A stretch of 10,065 bases of DNA from Mesotoga sp. (GTDB lineage: Bacteria > Thermotogota > Thermotogae > Petrotogales > Kosmotogaceae). How positions within the stretch are numbered: position 1 is the first letter of the stretch; each line of letters begins with the position of its first letter. Shown in pieces: positions 1 through 5,735 of the stretch. The notes beneath the pieces were generated by a model that had not been told where the DNA came from, made no database searches, and saw only the letters and a program-made list of their open reading frames with translations. Where the stretch lies: contig WOZY01000053.1 in assembly GCA_011620045.1 (NCBI GenBank), forward strand, positions 1-10,065. The letters are read 5' to 3'. A program made the position numbers and the translations under genes.

Positions 1-328
1 CAAATAGGATGTTGGTACTCCTTGACTCCCGGTTCTTCAAGCCCTAGGATAACCCTCTCGAGACAAGTAATTAAACCCAAGACGATTTGTTTAGAACCGT
101 CTTCGGCTTTGTTAGGCGAAAGTCCGAAGTCTTGAGCTGGCAAGAAGCGACTTTAATTCTCTAGATTCCAACTTTCGATACTTCTATCCGGTCCTTGATC
201 TCTGCGCACAACTGTAATGCACCACAAGAAAATCAGCTTAAGAGATGACGATGAGTACTTGATAGAATAGTGCTAAGGATATGGAGATCGATTTTGAGGG
301 GTTTTCGTCAGCCGTCAGGTAGAGGTAA
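1..328. other. Gene-free left edge, possible structured RNA
   Basis: No open frame here has a ribosome site or a recognisable product. The only visible structure lies at 78-134: CAAGACG (78-84), CGTCTTCGGCT (98-108) and AGTCCGAAGTCTTG (121-134) can pair with each other in alternative ways. Segments 1 and 2 pair over 6 bp, segments 2 and 3 over about 8 bp with one bulge, and the ends of 1 and 3 pair over 6 bp. There is no T-tract, so this is not a standard terminator. It may be chance or the edge of a feature that continues outside the window. Confidence 0.3.
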
Positions 329-550
329 CTAGCCTTTCTTAAGCGGCAAGAACAGAAGTACACAGCCAACCGCTATTGAGATAACACCTGCCCAAATCGG
401 AATCTGTACAGTTTCTTTCTGCTTCACATCAATCTCCCCTATGCCAAGATCGACAGTGTGAGTGTCTTTAGTGTATGTGAACGCTCCATACACCAAACCC
501 AGAACGCCGGCTACAATAAGCACAATTCCAATAATCCTAACTACACCCAT
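329..550 (-). CDS. Small two-helix membrane protein, unknown function
   Basis: Encodes a 73-residue protein. One hydrophobic helix spans about residues 3-21 (RIIGIVLIVAGVLGLVYGAF) and a second lies near the C-terminus (about 51-69, WAGVISIAVGCVLLFLPL). A polar loop of about 30 residues (TYTKDTHTVDLGIGEIDVKQKE) joins them, and the protein ends in LKKG. Small proteins of this layout, including the 'WAG' start of the second helix, are widespread in bacteria and some resemble DUF3185; their function is unknown to me. I chose the ATG at 548-550 because GGAGGGG lies about five bases upstream; an in-frame ATG 30 bases further up has no ribosome site. It is monocistronic in this window. Confidence 0.7.
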   Translation of the reverse strand: MGVVRIIGIVLIVAGVLGLVYGAFTYTKDTHTVDLGIGEIDVKQKETVQIPIWAGVISIAVGCVLLFLPLKKG

Positions 551-930
551 ACGATCCCCTCCAGCATTGCCATCAGGCAATTGTCGAACTGTATTATCTT
601 TACATGAATGTTTTGTTGGTCAAGACACTAATAGCTTCCTTAACAATTCACTCATATATATTATATCCTAATAGCCTACATACTGAGTGTCTTTTGATTA
701 CTCTCGCATTAGTATGAACTGAAAATCTCGTTCTCTAGTTCGGAAAGCTCAGTAAGGTAAGGTGCTATCGGGATTTCATCAGTATACTCAAGGATTCTGT
801 ATGAGGTCCCCCATTTTCTAGAAAAATCAAATATATTCCAAGCAAATGGTCTGCAAAGGTTAGATAATCTCTCGGTTCTAATTCTCATGCGGGGCAACCA
901 ACAGTATTGCAAATACCAATGAGGGCACAG
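551..930. other. AT-rich intergenic spacer
   Basis: The sequence between the divergent genes at 550 and 971 is AT-rich, for example TATATATTATAT near 655-666. A minus-strand open frame at 709-912 (67 codons) has no ribosome site and no recognisable family. Its C-terminal part (KWGTSYRILEYTDEIPIAPY) has fairly protein-like composition, so it may be a gene remnant. I do not call it as a gene. Confidence 0.35.
593..623 (-). promoter_or_regulatory. Weak candidate promoter for the small membrane protein
   Basis: On the minus strand, TTGACC (618-623) is followed after 19 bases by GATAAT (593-598), which lies 43 bases upstream of the ATG at 550. The boxes are good but the spacing is two bases longer than ideal, so this is only a suggestion. 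Confidence 0.3.
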
Positions 931-950
931 AATGATGATCTGTTATCATT
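931..950 (+). promoter_or_regulatory. Inverted repeat upstream of the Eis-like gene
   Basis: AATGATGA (931-938) and TTATCATT (943-950) form an 8-bp stem with one G-U pair and the loop TCTG. It ends 20 bases before the start codon at 971 and 10 bases before the ribosome site. It could be an operator or an mRNA hairpin at the translation start; nothing else identifies it. Confidence 0.35.
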
Positions 951-970
951 GTTGGGGAAAGAGGTGCGTG

Positions 971-2179
971 ATGGAGATAAGGAGAATCGACTGCTCATAC
1001 AAGGATAGAATAATCGAGATCTTCCTGATGTCATTCGAATACTTCGAACCGGAAGAGAGCGAGTTCTTCTTCTCAGATCCTTCCCTCTGGGACTATGTCT
1101 GGGGGGCATTCGACGAAGAGAAGTTGGTTGCTGCATACATTAGCTACAAGTATCTCGCGAAAATCCGCACCAAACCTTTTGAATGCAGGTACGTCGAAGC
1201 CGTGGCCACGCTGCCCGAATATCGCAAAAGGGGAATAACAAAAGCAATTCTCTTGAGGGATATACAGGAGACTTTGAAAAGCGGAGTTCATATTATCATG
1301 CTTGATCCTTTCAAGCACGACTTCTACGTAAGGCTGGGGTTCGGGCTTGGCTTCGAGAGCCTGGAACTGACCTTCGATTTCTCTCTTCTTTCGGATGAAC
1401 TGGAAGACGACAATCTCAAGCTAGTTTCCGGCAAGCTTCTAAATAATGAAGAGATGAAAACGTTAATTGAAGAAGCCCGGAAAGTCCTTTGGAAAACCTC
1501 TCGCTACACCGAGGCGCTGGAAATTGCCGCTTGCAGTCAGGAGATATTCCACAAGAAGGATCTGTTTGGAGTAGTAGCCATCGACGACAAAGGGTCACCT
1601 CACGGAATGATGGTCTACAGCAAGAAGGAGAGAAAGATGCTTATAGAGAGCTTCTCCTTCGTTGATCTTGAAGGATTATACGCGCTGAAGAGGTTCATAC
1701 TAAATCATAGGGACCAGATCGCGACCTTCGAAATGAACAGGATGCCGCCAGATTTTCCAATAGAACTCTTCTTCCATTCGAGATGGCAGGCTGGAAAAGA
1801 GCTCAGTATGATAGATGCCTCATCAAGGATGGTAAGAATCCTTCACCCGCTTCCAGTCATTTCGAAGCTCATGGATAGGTCAGTTCGCGGGAGCGTTGTG
1901 TTGAAAGTAAAAGACGAACTACTGTCCCAGAATAACTGTAAAATCCTGGTCGGAAACGGAAAAGCAGAGATAACTGAAGCCACAGAGGATTTCCAGATAG
2001 CGATTTCGGACCTCGTTCCGCTTTTGACAGGAAGGCTTTCGGCCACCAGGCTCTGGAGACTTGGAAAGCTCCTGACCGGCTCGTGGAAGAACATCCCCTG
2101 GGGAATCTCTGAAGTTCCGGAGAAGGTTAACATTCTCGAATCGATCTTCCCCGAAATCATAACGCATAACGCTGTGTAA
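971..2179 (+). CDS. eis: Eis-like GNAT N-acetyltransferase
   Basis: A 402-residue protein with the layout of the Eis family: an N-terminal GNAT domain (about 1-150), a second degenerate GNAT-like domain (about 150-280) and a C-terminal SCP2-like domain (about 290-402). The acetyl-CoA loop is seen in VATLPEYRKRGITKAIL (78-94), and DFYVRLGFG (117-125) matches the Eis segment holding the catalytic tyrosine, here Tyr119. The tail segment with LTGRLSATRLW resembles the SCP2 domain. Mycobacterial Eis enzymes acetylate amines, including aminoglycosides and protein lysines; the substrate here is unknown. Mycobacterial Eis uses its C-terminal carboxylate as base and ends in Phe, whereas this protein ends THNAV, so its catalytic details may differ. 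The start is the ATG at 971, preceded by GAGGTG at 961-966; an ATG 39 bases upstream lacks such a site. The GrpB-family gene follows on the same strand. Confidence 0.85.
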   Translation: MEIRRIDCSYKDRIIEIFLMSFEYFEPEESEFFFSDPSLWDYVWGAFDEEKLVAAYISYKYLAKIRTKPFECRYVEAVATLPEYRKRGITKAILLRDIQETLKSGVHIIMLDPFKHDFYVRLGFGLGFESLELTFDFSLLSDELEDDNLKLVSGKLLNNEEMKTLIEEARKVLWKTSRYTEALEIAACSQEIFHKKDLFGVVAIDDKGSPHGMMVYSKKERKMLIESFSFVDLEGLYALKRFILNHRDQIATFEMNRMPPDFPIELFFHSRWQAGKELSMIDASSRMVRILHPLPVISKLMDRSVRGSVVLKVKDELLSQNNCKILVGNGKAEITEATEDFQIAISDLVPLLTGRLSATRLWRLGKLLTGSWKNIPWGISEVPEKVNILESIFPEIITHNAV

Positions 2180-2267
2180 GACACTTCCAGCTGATTAATC
2201 TGAAGAGGTGATCTGAACGAGAGGAAAGCCGGTAATAGTACAAGAATACAGTACTGCTTGGCCTAGA

Positions 2268-2729
2268 TTGTTCAAGGAGGAAGCCGAGCGGATTTCTGCC
2301 TCACTAAATGAGCTACAGATGACGATAGAACATATAGGAAGCACGTCCGTCCCGGGGCTTCAAGCAAAACCGGTAATCGACATAATGATTGGCGTATCAT
2401 CACTTGAACAAGCCGACTCCTGCGTGCCATTCATTGAAAGAACGGGCTATCTTTACAGACCCGAGCACGAATATTCAATGCCAGAGAGAAGATACTTTGA
2501 AAGATCCGGCAGTGAGGTTGACTATCACGTACACAAGGTCGTTTTTGGGAGCAAGTTTTGGAAAGAGCACATCTTCTTCAGGAACTATTTGCGTGAAAAC
2601 CCAGAGGCCGTACAACAATATGCTGCGCTCAAGAAAGAGCTCGCCGAGAAATTCAGAGACAACAGAGAAGCTTATACAAATGGCAAGGCTGAGTTCATTC
2701 AGGGGATACTGAAACGGCAGAAAGATTGA
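2268..2729 (+). CDS. GrpB/UPF0157 family protein, start region damaged
   Basis: The 153 residues from the TTG at 2268 carry the family hallmarks: EHIGSTSVPGLQAKPVIDIM (21-40), then the HVHKVV strand, the FRNYLRENPEA segment, and NREAYTNGKAEFI near the end. The family has a nucleotidyltransferase-like fold, but its reaction is not firmly established. The homology clearly begins earlier: in the same frame, codons from about 2226 read KPVIVQEYSTAWPRLFKEEA, the usual N-terminus. No ATG, GTG or TTG exists in that frame between the stop at 2214-2216 and TTG 2268, and TTG 2268 has no ribosome site. GAGGTG at 2205-2210 sits correctly for a start near 2213-2217, where only CTG (another frame) or ACG is present. 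The gene either starts at a rare codon or is a recent pseudogene. Confidence 0.75.
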   Translation: MFKEEAERISASLNELQMTIEHIGSTSVPGLQAKPVIDIMIGVSSLEQADSCVPFIERTGYLYRPEHEYSMPERRYFERSGSEVDYHVHKVVFGSKFWKEHIFFRNYLRENPEAVQQYAALKKELAEKFRDNREAYTNGKAEFIQGILKRQKD

Positions 2730-3062
2730 CGACAGGTTCCCGCCTGCTGAACGACATAGGATTGCGTTCGCCCGTTAAATAAGAAGACCCGCTCTCGCAA
2801 CTTGCTGATAGATCGTATGCCTCTTTTGGACTTGCTTCCACAACACTCTCTTGTACACTTCGCAAGAAACGCCTTACAGCTATTTTCACGAAAGACGACC
2901 AATTTGCCGGTCAATAATACGAGAATCTGCAAAGTAAGGAGGTCACTTTCCTGGATTGATTTACATGATTTGTCATAGGAAAACTCCGGATTTTACCCTA
3001 ATTCTTTCAAGAATCCAGTGAACTTTACGCTAATGTTAATAATGGAGTCCCCGAGAACGCCG
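2730..3062. other. Gene-poor spacer with small palindromes
   Basis: No supported gene. Several overlapping minus-strand open frames at 2695-2932 lack ribosome sites and recognisable products. Short palindromes are present, such as ATTCTT-TC-AAGAAT at 3001-3014, without a T-run. I see no terminator for the upstream GrpB gene. The stretch could be a decayed gene or interspersed repeat, but the sequence alone does not show which. Confidence 0.3.
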
Positions 3063-3090
3063 AAAAAAACCCCCGAACGAATCGAGGGTT
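3063..3090 (-). terminator. Intrinsic terminator of tRNA-Pro
   Basis: Read on the minus strand, AACCCTCGA and TCGGGGGTT form a 9-bp stem with one U-G pair around the 5-base loop TTCGT. A run of seven T (3069-3063) overlaps the end of the stem. It begins two bases after the CCA end of the tRNA, and is a textbook factor-independent terminator. Confidence 0.9.
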
Positions 3091-3092
3091 CT

Positions 3093-3168
3093 TGGTCGGG
3101 GCGACTGGACTTGAACCAGCGACCTTCTGCGCCCCATGCAGACACGCTTCCAACTGCGCTACGCCCCG
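3093..3168 (-). tRNA. tRNA-Pro (anticodon GGG)
   Basis: A complete 76-nt cloverleaf. The acceptor stem CGGGGCG pairs with CGCCCCG (C1-G72 as usual for bacterial tRNA-Pro), followed by discriminator A and an encoded CCA. U8 and A9 are present, the D stem is GCGC/GCGT, and the anticodon stem TCTGC/GCAGA closes the loop ATGGGGC, giving anticodon GGG for codons CCC and CCU. The T arm is CTGG-TTCAAGT-CCAG. All stems pair well, so the gene should be functional. It has its own promoter and terminator. Confidence 0.95.
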
Positions 3169-3177
3169 TACTCGAAG

Positions 3178-3206
3178 ATTCTATCACAGTTGGGATAACC
3201 TTTCAA
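3178..3206 (-). promoter_or_regulatory. Sigma-70-type promoter of tRNA-Pro
   Basis: On the minus strand TTGAAA (3201-3206) and TAGAAT (3178-3183) are separated by exactly 17 bases. The -10 box ends nine bases before the first tRNA nucleotide, so the transcript should begin within a few bases of the mature 5' end. Confidence 0.8.
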
Positions 3207-3259
3207 GAGCAGAACGACGCCCAGGGCAACTTTCAAACAATGAACATTGGCTCTGCAGA

Positions 3260-3553
3260 CTACTCCCAGACCTCGAAAGTTAGGAAGTCGATCTCGATGT
3301 TACCTTTGTCAAAATCATTCAATCTGAAGTCGTAGAATCCAGCATCACAGGGAGCGGTGAATATTATCAGACCATCTGTCATGCCACCGACGTAAGAATA
3401 CTGTATGTCATGCAGGTCGTTTTCGGACTCGCTTCCATGTGGAATATCCGAGGAAACGATTCCGATCCATGCGTAAGACCCGAGTCTTGAAGTTCCGAAG
3501 AAATTGAGATTGATCTCTTCACCGGGAACGAAAACGATTTTGTCGAGGCTCAT
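3260..3553 (-). CDS. C-terminal part of a split exported protein (E-set-like domain)
   Basis: A 97-residue frame with the pattern VFVPGEEINLNFFGTS, then YAWIGIVSSDIPHGSESEND, then a tail containing AGFYDFRLND. This resembles, from memory, a recurring beta-sandwich domain of bacterial surface proteins in which a 'W-V-G-I ... VPHGSE-ND' signature is followed by 'APSTPGSYDFR'. Its function is unknown. Its ATG overlaps the TGA of the upstream signal-peptide frame (ATGA), but there is no separate ribosome site or signal peptide. The frame upstream of this ATG reads PGIKY with no stop until beyond the C-run at 3567-3570, so this is probably the second part of one gene broken by a one-base frameshift. 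If it is translated alone, the product would stay in the cytoplasm. Confidence 0.6.
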   Translation of the reverse strand: MSLDKIVFVPGEEINLNFFGTSRLGSYAWIGIVSSDIPHGSESENDLHDIQYSYVGGMTDGLIIFTAPCDAGFYDFRLNDFDKGNIEIDFLTFEVWE

Positions 3554-3723
3554 ATACTTGATTCCAGGGGCAGTTCATCGTCTACAACGTATACCAGACT
3601 CTCGATTTCATAAAGATCGAATTCGTAGATTGAACCATCCTTCAAAGTAATAACCAGCAGACCATTCGCAAGCGCCGTAACACACAATGCCGCAATTACC
3701 AGAAAAGCAGGAGTCTTTTTCAT
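3550..3723 (-). CDS. N-terminal part of a split exported protein (signal peptide)
   Basis: A 57-residue frame preceded by an excellent ribosome site (GAGGAGGTG, about five bases before the ATG at 3723). It starts with a clear signal peptide, MKKTPAFLVIAALCVTALA, with likely cleavage after ALA at residue 19. A stretch resembling 'LKDGSIYEFDLYEIESL' follows, a short beta motif common in exported proteins. The frame then ends at TGA 3550-3552. Adding one base to the four-G run at 3567-3570 (CCCC on the coding strand) would fuse it to the downstream frame as DDELPPGIKYMSLDK, giving a protein of about 154 residues. It is therefore probably the first part of one frameshifted gene, or the sequence has an error here. 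Confidence 0.6.
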   Translation of the reverse strand: MKKTPAFLVIAALCVTALANGLLVITLKDGSIYEFDLYEIESLVYVVDDELPLESSI

Positions 3724-3949
3724 GCCGCACCTCCTCTATGCTAATTCTCTCGCAACTGTTCAAACGGAAGGCAGTAGTTTCATACCTCCCTCAACAACCT
3801 TTGCGCTTCACCACAAATCAGTAAATTGGGATTTCGAAGCCAGAATTGATTCTCATTTGCTTTCAAAACCACTGAACAAAATTCTCTCTCGCGAAAGAGT
3901 GACAACAGGTCATAGATGCCAATAAGGTCAGAATCTAGTGTAATTCAGA

Positions 3950-3958
3950 TGCTATAAT
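3950..3958 (+). promoter_or_regulatory. Extended -10 promoter of the NifX-like/PadR operon
   Basis: TGC-TATAAT is a perfect extended -10 element, 35 bases before the GTG at 3994. No good -35 box lies 16-18 bases upstream, which is typical of extended -10 promoters. The remaining spacer 3736-3949 shows no gene. Confidence 0.65.
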
Positions 3959-3993
3959 ATATGTTAGATGAATATAGGTGAGGAGGTAGTTTC

Positions 3994-4365
3994 GTGAAAA
4001 TCGCTATTCCAACTATTGATAATAACGGTCTAAAGTCCAGAATTTCGGAGCATTTTGGTCACTCTCCGTTCTTTGCATTCGTAACTGTTGAGAACAACAA
4101 GATTGTCTCTCACGAAATCGAAGCAAATCCTTTTAAACAGCACGAGCCGGGCGATATCCCGGGCTACGTGAAGAGTAAAGGCGCCGATGTGATAATAACA
4201 AGAGGCATGGGCGGTCGGGCAAGACAGTTCTTCGAGACGCTGGGCGTACATGTCATTACCGGTGCCAGCGGGACCGTTGAAGAGCTAGTAAGAACCTACA
4301 TCGAAGGTGAACTTTCCAGTGTTGAATACGAGCCCGAAGACCGCGGAAAGTTCCACGAACACTAG
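3994..4365 (+). CDS. NifX/NifB-type dinitrogenase iron-molybdenum cofactor domain protein
   Basis: A 123-residue single-domain protein of the Nif11-unrelated 'dinitrogenase Fe-Mo cofactor' family (PF02579). It opens with MKIAIPTIDNNGLKSRISEH, followed by the family's HFG motif in EHFGHSPFFAFV, a central GYVKSKGADVIITRGMGGRA and the closing GTVEELVRTYIEGEL. In nitrogen fixers such domains bind iron-sulfur or Fe-Mo cofactor precursors. Stand-alone copies in non-fixing anaerobes, including Thermotogota, have unclear roles, and no nif gene is visible here. The histidine-containing tail KFHEH might add metal ligands, but that is speculation. The GTG start is set by AGGAGGT at 3981-3987, six bases upstream. 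The PadR gene follows after 21 bases, so the two are almost certainly cotranscribed. Confidence 0.85.
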   Translation: MKIAIPTIDNNGLKSRISEHFGHSPFFAFVTVENNKIVSHEIEANPFKQHEPGDIPGYVKSKGADVIITRGMGGRARQFFETLGVHVITGASGTVEELVRTYIEGELSSVEYEPEDRGKFHEH

Positions 4366-4386
4366 GAAACTATAGCGGAACCTATC

Positions 4387-4749
4387 ATGAGAAATATGAG
4401 GGGAAGACGGATGGGAATGGGCAGGTCATGGATCGAGCTGTATCTGCTTCTTCTTATCGCCGAAAAACCTGCTCATGGTTATGAGCTTTCTTCCAGGATC
4501 AACGACTTCGAGATCCCAATCTTCGGTGTCGGTCAGATGGGTAGCCTTTACCGTGTGCTGGGCAGTCTAGAAGAGATGGGGCTTATAACCTCTGAATGGA
4601 ACACAGAGGACAAAGGTCCTGCAAAGAAGAACTACAAGATTACGAAGGCCGGCCTCGAATACCTGAAAACATCGGAGATCAAAATAAAGAGATTCAGGGA
4701 GAACGTCGACAAGTTTCTGGAAAGGCTGAACAACCTGAACAAAATATAA
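4387..4749 (+). CDS. PadR-family transcriptional regulator
   Basis: A 120-residue winged-helix repressor-type protein. The PadR signature EKPAHGYEL is at 26-34, the recognition region GSLYRVLGSLEEMGLI at 52-67, and the wing plus following strand around GPAKKNYKITKAGLEYL (77-93). A C-terminal helix (about 96-119) is typical for dimer formation. The N-terminus is basic and glycine-rich (MRNMRGRRMGMGRSW), as often seen in PadR proteins of anaerobes. The ATG at 4387 has only a weak ribosome site; the in-frame ATG at 4411 is preceded by GAGGGGA at a good distance and could be the real start, giving 112 residues. PadR proteins usually repress their own or a neighbouring operon in response to a small ligand. 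The natural target is the promoter at 3950-3958; the ligand is unknown. Confidence 0.88.
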   Translation: MRNMRGRRMGMGRSWIELYLLLLIAEKPAHGYELSSRINDFEIPIFGVGQMGSLYRVLGSLEEMGLITSEWNTEDKGPAKKNYKITKAGLEYLKTSEIKIKRFRENVDKFLERLNNLNKI

Positions 4750-4770
4750 AGCCCTGCGGTGCAGGGCTTT
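4748..4770. terminator. Bidirectional terminator between convergent operons
   Basis: AAAGCCCTGC (4748-4757) and GCAGGGCTTT (4761-4770) form a perfect 10-bp stem with a 3-base loop. T-rich tails follow in both directions: TTTACTTTATG on plus and TTTATATTTTGTT on minus. The last two bases of the PadR stop codon (4747-4749) and the first two bases, read on plus, of the opposing gene's stop (4769-4771) lie inside the stem. Confidence 0.9.
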
Positions 4771-5731
4771 ACTTTATGTAAGTGGCAGGATTGTCGAACA
4801 GCTTGAACAGTCCGCCAGTGTGAATGAAAACGATTCTCTTTCCCGCGAATCTTTCCTTTGAGATCTGAAGCATTCCTCTGAAGGCCTTTGCCGTATATAC
4901 AGGGTCAAGGAAGAAGGCTCGCTCCCTCGCAAGACTCTTGATAAGCTCTGTATCCTCTTCCGAAGGCACGGCATAAGCGGGACCCGAGAAGTCGTCGACT
5001 ATTTCGATCTCTCCGTCGTCTATCGATACATCTATTCCGTACTCTTTCATGTCCCCGATCAGTCTCTTTGTCTTTTCAACGAAGAGCGAGGAAGGATCCT
5101 TCGTTACGTTAATCCCTATGACTCCGGTGTTATAACCTAGCGTCCTGAGTCCCGCCAGAATTCCCGCATAGGTTCCAACACTGCCGACAGCTGTAAATAC
5201 GGCTTCAACATGATCGAGATTTATCTGGCCCGAGAGCTCTTTGACGGCGTCCACATATCCCCTTGCGCCAAGCGCGTTTGAGCCGCCCTCGGGGATCAGG
5301 TAGACTTTCCTGCCATTTTTCTCGTATTCTTCCTTGTTCGTTGCGAAGATCTCATCTATTCTCGAATACTCCTCCTTGGTTACATAATGGATGTCGCTTC
5401 CTACCATGGTATCTAGAAGGACGTTCCCTTGAGGAATCTCCATCGGCCTTCCCCTGAGGAAGAGAACCGGCTGCATTCCAAGCGATCTCGCCGCCATCGC
5501 AGTCGCCCTGCAGTGATTCGACTGAATGCCCCCGCAAGTGAATACCGTATCTGCTTTCTTTTCCAGAGCATCTTTCAGAAGATACTCGAGCTTCCTGATC
5601 TTGTTTCCGCTCGTGATGAAGCCAGTCAACTCATCATGTTTGCAGAAGAGTTCGAACGGAAGGTCGAGGTACTCTTCGATCCATTCAAGCCTGTTTACAG
5701 GCGTCACACAGTTAATGAACTTCAGTTTCAA
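4769..5731 (-). CDS. PLP-dependent D-cysteine desulfhydrase / ACC deaminase family enzyme
   Basis: A 320-residue tryptophan-synthase-beta-fold PLP enzyme. The cofactor lysine is Lys44 in TSGNKIRKLE. The catalytic serine loop is CGGIQSNHCRATA, with Ser71. EGGSNALGARGY (148-159) and AVGSVGTYAG (181-190) bind substrate and phosphate. Two positions separate D-cysteine desulfhydrases from true ACC deaminases: Glu and Leu in the latter, Ser/Thr and Thr in the former. Here they are Thr280 (DPVYT) and Thr305 (HTGG), so conversion of D-cysteine to pyruvate, sulfide and ammonia is more likely than ACC deamination. The start is a TTG with GGGGGTGA just upstream. The gene lies four bases downstream of the protease gene and is the last of its operon, closed by the terminator that overlaps its stop. 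Confidence 0.87.
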   Translation of the reverse strand: MKLKFINCVTPVNRLEWIEEYLDLPFELFCKHDELTGFITSGNKIRKLEYLLKDALEKKADTVFTCGGIQSNHCRATAMAARSLGMQPVLFLRGRPMEIPQGNVLLDTMVGSDIHYVTKEEYSRIDEIFATNKEEYEKNGRKVYLIPEGGSNALGARGYVDAVKELSGQINLDHVEAVFTAVGSVGTYAGILAGLRTLGYNTGVIGINVTKDPSSLFVEKTKRLIGDMKEYGIDVSIDDGEIEIVDDFSGPAYAVPSEEDTELIKSLARERAFFLDPVYTAKAFRGMLQISKERFAGKRIVFIHTGGLFKLFDNPATYIK

Positions 5732-5735
5732 GATC

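Noticed and set aside
709..912. 67-codon minus-strand open frame between the membrane protein and the Eis-like gene
   Set aside because: No ribosome site and no recognisable family. Possibly a remnant of a gene, but not supportable as one.
2695..2932. Overlapping short minus-strand frames after the GrpB gene
   Set aside because: They overlap each other and the end of the GrpB gene, lack ribosome sites and have low-complexity, Ser/Arg-rich products.
3238..3249. Palindrome CAATG-AA-CATTG between the split exported gene and the tRNA
   Set aside because: Five base pairs with a two-base loop and no T-run; too small to call a terminator or operator.
3018..3335. Plus-strand frames across the tRNA region
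   Set aside because: They read through the tRNA-Pro gene, its terminator and its promoter on the opposite strand; the apparent proteins are artefacts (for example LDLNQRPSAPHADTLPTA, a familiar reverse-tRNA translation).
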